Of a stretch of DNA of 5,350 nucleotides, positions 1-5,350 are shown in pieces (the first letter of the stretch is position 1; each line of letters opens with the position of its first letter). The stretch is taken from the NCBI GenBank assembly GCA_021204375.1, contig JAJPZL010000392.1:1-5350 (forward strand). The letters are read 5' to 3'. The DNA comes from Bacteroides sp. (lineage in GTDB: Bacteria; Bacteroidota; Bacteroidia; Bacteroidales; Bacteroidaceae). The position numbers and the translations under genes were made by a program. Under the pieces are notes generated by a model. It had not been told where the DNA came from, did no database searches, and was given only the letters and a program-made list of their open reading frames with translations.

Positions 1-1223
1 AAAACACCAATCATTTTTTTAGACCCGTTGGGCTGTTTTTTCTATTTTGTCTTATCCCCTTATGGGGAATTGCACAGACAATAAATCTGACAGGTGTTAT
101 TGTAGGCTCCGATGGAGAACCGGTCATCGGAGCCAGTATTGTAGAAGATGGCTCTGCCAGTAACGGAACCATTACTGATCTGGACGGGAACTTTTCATTA
201 AATGTATCACCACAATCAAGCATTACTGTTTCTTATGTCGGTTATCAATCCCAGACAATTCAGGTAAACGGACGGACCCGGATCACCATAACCATGAGTG
301 ATGATAATCAGCTATTGAGTGAAGTAGTGGTTATTGGTTATGGAACTCAACGCCGTGAAGCAGTAACAGGTTCGGTCTCTTCTATGCAGAGGAACACTTT
401 ACAGGAAGTCCAGACCGGAAATGTTACAAGTGCTTTAGCAGGACGTATAGCGTGGGTGAATATTCAGCAAACCAGTTCGAAACCGGGAGTAGATATGCAG
501 ATCCGTATTCGTGGTACACGTTCACTAACAGGTAGTAACGGTCCGCTTGTAGTGCTGGATGGAATTCCCTTTGCCGGTAATCTGGGTGATATTAACCCGA
601 ATGACATTAAGAACATCGATATTTTAAAGGATGCTTCGGCAACCTCTATTTATGGTTCCCGCGGTGCCAACGGGGTTATCATTGTAACAACCAACAAAGG
701 TTCTAAAGGACAGAAAGCAAAAGTAACCTATGATGGATACCTGGGATTTAAGACACTTTATTCAAGGTGTCCGATGATGAATGGCGATGAATTATACCAA
801 CTGCGCAAAGATGCAGGCATGTATGCAGAAGTGCTAGAGAATGGAGAGGTATTACCAACTATGGGTAGTAACGAACGGCTCGGTGTAAATACCGATTGGC
901 AGGATCTGATGTTTAGTAATGCTGTGACCATGAATCACAATGTAGGCATTACCGGAGGCACGGACAAAAGTAGTTATAATTTTGGTATGGGATATGTAAA
1001 AGACGAATCATTATTGCCTGACCAGGATTATTCCCGTATTACATTACGGGCAAGTTTAGACCAGCAGATCGGCAAATATCTGCGTTTTGGTCTTACTACT
1101 AATAATAATTATAATGTAACTAACGGACAAAACCTGGATATGTATAATTCCCTGGCGCTTTCTCCGCTAATTGACCTCTGGAATAAAGATGGAAGCTGGA
1201 AGACAGTTGTCAGATCCATAGCC

Positions 1224-1226
1224 TAA
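1224..1226 (+). other. In-frame nonsense codon TAA in the SusC-like gene
   Basis: The frame reads KTVVRSIA, stop, NYLAYSRDAVKA, and barrel sequence continues in the same frame afterwards. TAA is one transition from CAA (Gln). This segment is variable in the family, so Gln is a plausible but not certain ancestral residue. It is the first stop a ribosome would meet, soon after the plug. Confidence 0.85.
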
Positions 1227-1619
1227 AACTATTTGGCCTATTCTAGAGATGCTGTAAAGGCATTAGATGATAAATGGGCAGATAAACAACGGGGTATGGG
1301 TTCTTACAATTCGGTTTTCGGAGAAGTAAAGATACCAGGTGTAGAGGGATTGAGTTATCGTGTTACGCTGGGTCTGAATGTACGCTCCATAGACCGGGGA
1401 ACTTATACGGGAATGGGAGTTTTCAGTGATACCTCTACAGCAGCCTCTTCAGCTTCGCTTGATAAATCGCTCACTACAAACTGGACTGTTGAGAACCTCA
1501 TAACTTACGAAAGATTCTTTAACAAACACCATATTACTGCCAATGCCTTGTATGCTGCAGAACAGACTCATTACGACCGTTCTTATGTTACGGCAACCGA
1601 TATCCCGTCCGATCATTTT

Positions 1620-1622
1620 TAG
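1620..1622 (+). other. In-frame nonsense codon TAG in the SusC-like gene
   Basis: The frame reads TATDIPSDHF, stop, FWNLGQAPADK. SusC relatives commonly have a run of the type DIPS..FQF.NLGQA here, so the stop most likely replaces CAG (Gln) by one C-to-T change. Sequence on both sides stays in frame and well conserved. Confidence 0.88.
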
Positions 1623-2036
1623 TTCTGGAACCTCGGACAGGCGCCTGCTGATAAAATTACGGTAAACCCCAATAATCAGCACTATGAGGTAACAGGTTTA
1701 AAATCTTATATGGTTCGTGGTATGTATGACTATGACAGCCGCTATATGCTTCTTGCATCCTACCGCCGTGATGGCTCTTCGCGCCTGGCTCCGGGACATA
1801 AATGGATTGACTACGCTGCATTTTCCGGCGGATGGAATATTGCCAGAGAAAACTTTATGGAAAACACCGGCGAGTGGCTGGATGAGTTGAAACTTCGTGC
1901 AGGATGGGGAGTTACCTCTAATCAGGCGGTACGTCCATACGCAACACAAGGCCGTCTGGGAATTCGTCCGTATAACTTCGGCAGCCAGATGTCTACCGGT
2001 TATTATGTTTCTGAAACACCTAATAAAGACCTGGGT

Positions 2037-2039
2037 TGA
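2037..2039 (+). other. In-frame nonsense codon TGA in the SusC-like gene
   Basis: The frame reads ETPNKDLG, stop, EFSRTWNVGLDFS. The family motif here is N.DLGWE...TWNVGLDF, so the missing residue is almost certainly Trp (TGG) and the stop is one G-to-A change. It is the most securely reconstructed of the four stops. Confidence 0.92.
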
Positions 2040-2537
2040 GAATTTTCCAGAACCTGGAACGTTGGTTTGGATTTCTCCGTATTGAACCACCGTTTGTCGG
2101 GAACCCTTGAATGGTATACCGGTATTACAAACGATGTGATCCAATGGGTAAACCTTCCCTCTTCTGCAGGTGTGGGCGGTTATTATGCTAATATAGGTAA
2201 AGTGAAGAATACAGGTGTGGAATTCTCCATCAATGGTACCATTCTTGATAATGTGAACGGCTGGACATGGGATATGGGTATTAACCTGTATGCTAACCGC
2301 AATAAGATCACCGAACTGGCTACCGGCCAGGAACGTGACGCATCAAATGCCTGGTTTGTAGGTCATTCGATAAACTCTGTTTACGATTATAAAAAAATAG
2401 GATTGTGGCAGGAAAATGACCATTATTTTGATATTCTGGAACCGGAGGGAAGCAATATAGGTATGATCAAAGTAAAATACGCCGGAGAATACGATGAGAA
2501 CGGTGTACCTGTCAGAAGAATCGGTGCCGAAGATAAA

Positions 2538-2540
2538 TAG
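2538..2540 (+). other. In-frame nonsense codon TAG in the SusC-like gene
   Basis: The frame reads VRRIGAEDK, stop, IMNADPKWQDGFSTRIAYKG. Relatives have a D+.I.G...P.+.GGF..R..YKG pattern in which Gln, Thr or a similar residue fills this position. TAG is one C-to-T change from CAG (Gln). Barrel sequence continues in the same frame to the natural TAA at 3108. Confidence 0.88.
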
Positions 2541-3110
2541 ATTATGAATGCAGACCCCAAATGGCAGGATGGGTTTAGCACACGGATTGCCTACAAAGGC
2601 TGGGATTTAAATGTTATCGGTACATTCCAGCATGGAGGACTCCTGGTAAGTTCGCTGCATGCATCTAACGGTTACCTGAATATGCTTACCGGAAGATGCG
2701 GAAATGTGAAAGTCGATTACTGGACACCCGAAAATACAGGAGCAAAATATCCCAAACCAGGCGGAGCCCTGACCGGTGACAATCCCAAATATGGTAGTAT
2801 GCTGGGATATTTCGATGCCTCATACTTTAAAGTAGGTTCTATTACATTAGGATATAACTTTGACAATATGAGATGGATCAATGAACAGGGAGTAGGCAAA
2901 GCACGTTTGTATTTTACTCTTCAGAACGCTTTCGTTCTCTTTTCACCTTTTAATAAAGAAACCGGTTTAGATCCGGTAACCAACTCTTATGGTGACGAGA
3001 ATTCAGCTATTACAACGAGCTTGCCTTACAATGCATCAACTATGCTGACAGTGGGTACGAATGCATCTTCGACACGTAATTTTATTTTCGGATTGAACCT
3101 ATCGTTTTAA

Positions 3111-3134
3111 TCATTAAAAATAAGAAACAAGTAT
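3111..3134 (+). promoter_or_regulatory. A-rich intergenic leader between the SusC-like and SusD-like genes
   Basis: The 24-base spacer is strongly A/T-rich with no purine-rich Shine-Dalgarno match. Bacteroidota translation often relies on A-rich leaders instead. The short gap holds no room for a terminator, which supports one transcript for both genes. It also supports ATG 3135 as the SusD start, since the lipoprotein signal begins directly there. Confidence 0.5.
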
Positions 3135-3690
3135 ATGAAAAATATTAAATCAATTGTATCAGGAATAGTAATGTTATCATTACTGCTTACAGCATGCGGT
3201 GATTTACTGGATGAGACACCACGCTATGTTTACGAGCCGGGATATTTTCAGACGGAAGAGGGAGTTTTGGGAGGTTTGACTTCTCTTTATGCACATACCC
3301 GCTATATTTTCGGACAGTATTATTATGTAGCCAGTCAGAATGGTACGGACGAATCTACCTATGCCCAAAGTGCAGATAATAATTTTCACGATACGGATAT
3401 GTCGGGAATGGGTTCCCTGACTCCCACAAGCAGCCGTTCAGACGCTTTATGGAATGCTGCCTATTCAAATATCAATACGGCAAGTGGTATTATTGAAAAT
3501 GCCGCGGCAGTAAATTTAACAGAAGCGTTAGTGGCAGAAGCTCGTTTTTTCCGTGCCTGGGATTATTTTATGCTGGTACAGAACTTTGGTGGGGTACCGC
3601 TGGATCTGGGTTCGGGAGAGTTAATGTTCAACATCACTCCTTCCCGCGAATCCATACGCAACACTGTACCGGAAGTCTATACCAGAGCTA

Positions 3691-3696
3691 TTTTTT
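3691..3696 (+). other. Frameshift (one extra T) in the SusD-like gene
   Basis: The run reads GCTA followed by six T and then CCTGATCTG. With five T the codons are GCT ATT TTT CCT GAT CTG, giving AIFPDL, which joins VPEVYTR upstream to KTAVNDLPETG downstream as family members do (VY..I..DL..A...LP). With six T the frame ends at TGA 3699-3701. Confidence 0.88.
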
Positions 3697-4816
3697 CCTG
3701 ATCTGAAAACAGCCGTAAATGATCTACCTGAAACAGGGCGTGTTACAGGTGAGGTAACCAAAACTGCCGCACGGCTTTTCCTGGTAAAAGCTTACCTTAC
3801 TTATGGCTGGTGGTTACAGAACCCGGGTAACATTCCTACTTACCCGGAGACACCACGTACCGACCCTGACGGTCAGACTGCAGCCTGGTATTTCCAACAG
3901 GCTTATGACATATCTATTCAGGCTATAAACAACCCGGGCCCTTTCGGGTTGCAACCCACTTTTTATGATGTGAACCTGGGCAGTAACGATCGTAACAGCG
4001 AAATTGTACTATACAGCGATCATTGTGAAGATGAATACTATAACCAGGCCAGCTTATCCTATAGTGACGGAGGTGCACCCGAAAGTTTTGCTTCCTGGTT
4101 CGCGACCTGGAATTATACGGAAATAAGAAGTTCTTTCAATGGTAGTACTTATGATGTTACCTCTGTAGACTGGGAAGCCGCACAGTGGGGAGGACGTCCC
4201 TGGACACGTATGGCTCCTACGATTGATGCCATAACCGGAACATTTGCTGATAAAACGAACGACTCCCGTTACGATGGTACATTTGTTACTACTTACCGGG
4301 GTAACTGGGTAAAAGCGGGAATTGCTGATGAAATATTATACAATACCAACGGATTACCGGTACGCAACGGAGATGCGATCCTTACTTTCCTGGATGAGGA
4401 ACCAGCCACTCCTATAGATTATGGTTCTGGTTCAGGAAATAGTAATATTGGTGCCGGAACCTTACCCGGCAGAGCCGATTGGGTGGTTGGACCATACGGG
4501 ATCAGCCGTATTGTATATCCGGAACTCTGGAAGATCGGAACGTATCGTACGGACAATGGTTCAGGTTTGGGACAACCCAATGCAGCACTTACCCGTCCCT
4601 GGAATATTGCCAAGTTCTCTGAATTATACCTGATCGCTGCCGAAGCTGTTGTAATGGGTGCCACACCTCAATCCGGTTACAGTGCAAGGGAGTTGATCAA
4701 TGTACTTCGTGCCCGTGCCGGAAAATGGCGTTGGGATAATAACGGTAATTCTGAAAAAATTGTAGACCACAGTGCTGCTATAGTAGCTGCTACTCCGGCT
4801 GATATTGATATTATTA

Positions 4817-4824
4817 CATTCTGG
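4817..4824 (+). other. Frameshift (one missing base, probably T) in the SusD-like gene
   Basis: The upstream frame reads ATPADIDIITF and then turns to non-family sequence ending at TAA 4915-4917. Adding one T (ACATTTCTGGAAGAA) gives DIDIITFLEERSREYYGEG, matching the family motif of the form FLLDER.RE..GE..RW.DL.R. The exact site within the ATT/CTGG stretch cannot be fixed. Confidence 0.88.
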
Positions 4825-5086
4825 AAGAACGTTCCCGTGAATATTATGGTGAAGGATACCGCTGGCTTGACCTGGTTCGTACCCAAAAATGGGCTGAACT
4901 GGCAGGAACCTATGTAATTTGTGGAGATAAAAAGGGAAATCACACACCCATAACCGTAACACGGACCATTCAACCTTATCATTATCTACGTCCGATCCCT
5001 CAGGGGCAACTGGATGCCATGACAATATCCGAGGCTGAGAAAAAAGAGTATCAGAATCCGGGTTATTAATAATAAATAGATAAACG

Positions 5087-5145
5087 GTTACAAAGATGCA
5101 AAGACTTTACAACGTATAAAGCTGAAAAATTTGCATCTTTGTAAC
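5087..5145. repeat. Perfect 16-bp inverted repeat with 27-base loop
   Basis: The left arm GTTACAAAGATGCAAA (5087-5102) is exactly complementary to the right arm TTTGCATCTTTGTAAC (5130-5145). The loop contains a weaker nested 5-bp pairing (CTTTA 5105-5109 with TAAAG 5117-5121). No T-run follows, so it is not a classical intrinsic terminator. It starts 18 bases after the SusD stop and could stabilise the 3' end of the operon mRNA or be a small dispersed palindromic repeat. Its function cannot be decided from one copy. Confidence 0.8.
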
Positions 5146-5161
5146 TACTAATCACAGAAAA

Positions 5162-5195
5162 TACAGTAGCAAAATATACATACTGATCTACTGTA
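5162..5195. repeat. 8-bp inverted repeat
   Basis: TACAGTAG (5162-5169) and CTACTGTA (5188-5195) are perfect complements separated by 18 bases. The stem is short and A/T-rich around it. It could be a protein-binding dyad or chance, and nothing nearby decides between them. Confidence 0.4.
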
Positions 5196-5222
5196 ACCAT
5201 GCTATTACAAACCACTTATATT

Positions 5223-5254
5223 CCGGGTTTATTCAAAACCCGGTCTTATTTTTT
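5223..5254 (+). terminator. Intrinsic terminator after the SusCD operon
   Basis: An 8-bp stem CCGGGTTT (5223-5230) with AAACCCGG (5236-5243) closes a 5-base loop and is followed by a T-rich tract TCTTATTTTTT (5244-5254). The opposite strand has no T tract after the stem, so it acts on + strand transcription and probably ends the SusCD transcript. Confidence 0.8.
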
Positions 5255-5266
5255 ATTGTTATTCAG

Positions 5267-5310
5267 TAAAGTCTGCTAATCTACCAATAAGCAGACTTTA
5301 TGTTTTTTGT
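5267..5310 (+). terminator. Second intrinsic terminator in tandem
   Basis: An 11-bp perfect stem TAAAGTCTGCT (5267-5277) with AGCAGACTTTA (5290-5300) closes a 12-base loop and is followed by TGTTTTTTGT. The orientation is again +. It sits only 23 bases after the first terminator hairpin's right arm and just before a possible start codon at 5316, so it may be a back-up terminator or part of the next gene's leader. Confidence 0.65.
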
Positions 5311-5315
5311 TATAA

Positions 5316-5350
5316 ATGGAAAACACGATATTAAGATTTGTAAAAATAGC
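5316..5350 (+). CDS. Possible start of a downstream gene, cut by the window end
   Basis: ATG at 5316 opens a frame reading MENTILRFVKI to the window edge. The leader is A/T-rich without a Shine-Dalgarno sequence, as is common in Bacteroidota. Only about 11 codons are visible, so no product can be suggested and the frame may be chance. Its position straight after two terminators suggests that, if real, it is separately transcribed. Confidence 0.3.
   Translation, partial: MENTILRFVKI

Larger units (their letters stand above)
3..3110 (+). pseudogene. SusC/RagA-family TonB-dependent outer-membrane transporter, interrupted by four in-frame stops, 5' end outside window
   Basis: The family imports oligosaccharides or peptides through a TonB-powered outer-membrane beta-barrel together with a SusD lipoprotein. 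Reading in one frame from base 3 gives about 1035 codons, near the usual family length. Residues 1-25 (counted from base 3) are the rest of a signal peptide, hydrophobic and ending GIA-Q. The true start therefore lies a few codons upstream, and the ATG at 294 is internal. Residues about 29-98 form a carboxypeptidase-regulatory-like domain (LTGVIVGSDGEPVIGASI). The plug follows, with EVVVIGYGTQ, IRIRG (501-515) and LKDASATSIYGSRGANGV (624-677). The rest is barrel, with RTWNVGLDFS, FDASYFKVGSITLGYNF and a terminal GLNLSF ending in the expected aromatic. There is no STN domain, so signalling to an anti-sigma factor is unlikely. Stops at 1224, 1620, 2037 and 2538 interrupt the barrel, so the first product would be only about 407 residues of the window part and non-functional. 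Sequencing error is the main alternative to a true pseudogene. Confidence 0.92.
3135..5069 (+). pseudogene. SusD/RagB-family surface nutrient-binding lipoprotein, broken by two opposite frameshifts
   Basis: SusD proteins are alpha-helical TPR-containing lipoproteins that bind substrate and cap the SusC barrel. The start at 3135 gives a lipoprotein signal peptide with lipobox LLTAC (Cys21), then GDLLDETP, typical of SusD. Conserved N-terminal helices follow: ALWNAAYSNINTASGIIENA and AEARFFRAWDYFMLVQNFGG. At 3691-3696 the frame must move forward one base; reading then continues openly (FPDLKTAVNDLPETGRVTGE, TKTAARLFLVKAYLTYG, KFSELYLIAAEA, LINVLRARAG) to about 4821. There one base is missing, and the original frame resumes with LEERSREYYGEGYRWLDLVR and the family ending YQNPGY before TAA at 5067. 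The reconstructed protein is about 644 residues, at the long end for the family. It lies 24 bases after the SusC-like gene, so they are co-transcribed. As written, translation stops after 188 residues. Indel sequencing error is a real alternative. Confidence 0.92.

Noticed and set aside
294..1226. A separate 310-residue gene starting at ATG 294
   Set aside because: The same frame is open upstream to the window edge and encodes the signal peptide and the carboxypeptidase-regulatory-like domain, so ATG 294 is internal to the SusC-like gene.
2037..2039. Selenocysteine at the TGA
   Set aside because: The family has Trp at this position, no redox motif surrounds it, and the other three stops would remain unexplained.
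1698..2144. 148-codon minus-strand frame, and a similar one at 4624-5025
   Set aside because: They lie antisense to strongly recognisable SusC and SusD coding sequence, and their translations show no domain or signal I recognise. They are shadow frames.
1224..2540. Stop-codon reassignment (for example TAG read as Gln, as in some gut phages)
   Set aside because: All three stop codons occur in the SusC-like gene and would need two different amino acids, while both genes also end naturally at TAA. The SusD-like gene has no in-frame stop in its reconstructed frame. No alternative code fits.
1224..2540. Diversity-generating retroelement or other targeted hypermutation
   Set aside because: No reverse transcriptase, template repeat or accessory gene is visible, and the inferred changes are C-to-T or G-to-A rather than adenine-specific.
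3690..3701. Programmed ribosomal frameshift at the T6 run in the SusD-like gene
   Set aside because: The required shift is +1, whereas T-run slippery heptamers give -1 shifts. No stem-loop or conserved signal is evident, and a second opposite shift would be needed about 1.1 kb later. SusD proteins are not known to need frameshifting.
5087..5145. CRISPR repeat or insertion-sequence end
   Set aside because: There is only one palindrome, with no regular direct repeats or spacers, no transposase frame and no evident target-site duplication.

Overview
The window reads as a fragment of a Bacteroidota (probably Bacteroidales) polysaccharide utilization locus. It holds one SusC/RagA-type TonB-dependent outer-membrane transporter gene followed 24 bases later by its SusD/RagB-type surface lipoprotein partner, both on the + strand. 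The taxonomic call rests on the SusCD pairing itself, the diagnostic SusC plug motif (LKDASATSIYGSRGANGV), the SusD-type lipoprotein start and QNPGY ending, and A-rich leaders without a Shine-Dalgarno sequence.

Both genes are broken as written. The susC-like gene (from before the window to 3110) stays in one frame for about 1035 codons but is cut by four in-frame stops: TAA at 1224, TAG at 1620, TGA at 2037 and TAG at 2538. Family context suggests Gln, Gln, Trp and Gln at these sites, so each stop is one transition (C to T, or G to A) from a sense codon. No frameshift is needed anywhere in it. The susD-like gene (3135-5069) shows the opposite damage: no in-frame nonsense substitution, but an extra base in a T run near 3691-3696 and a missing base near 4819-4822. 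The two indels have opposite sign, so the C-terminus returns to the starting frame. Family motifs elsewhere in both genes are well kept, so the inactivation is either recent or partly caused by sequence error.

From 5070 to 5315 there is no convincing gene. This stretch holds a perfect 16-bp inverted repeat with a 27-base loop (5087-5145), an 8-bp inverted repeat (5162-5195), and two successive hairpins followed by T-rich tracts (5223-5254 and 5267-5310) that look like tandem terminators closing the operon. A possible new reading frame opens at 5316 and runs off the end.

Working together, an intact pair would form a lid-and-barrel import complex: the SusD lipoprotein captures an oligosaccharide (or peptide) at the cell surface and closes over the SusC barrel, which imports it using TonB energy. 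No enzyme, regulator or sigma/anti-sigma gene is visible, so the substrate cannot be named. I see no sign of a previously undescribed system. The notable point is the clean, gene-specific pattern of lesions.
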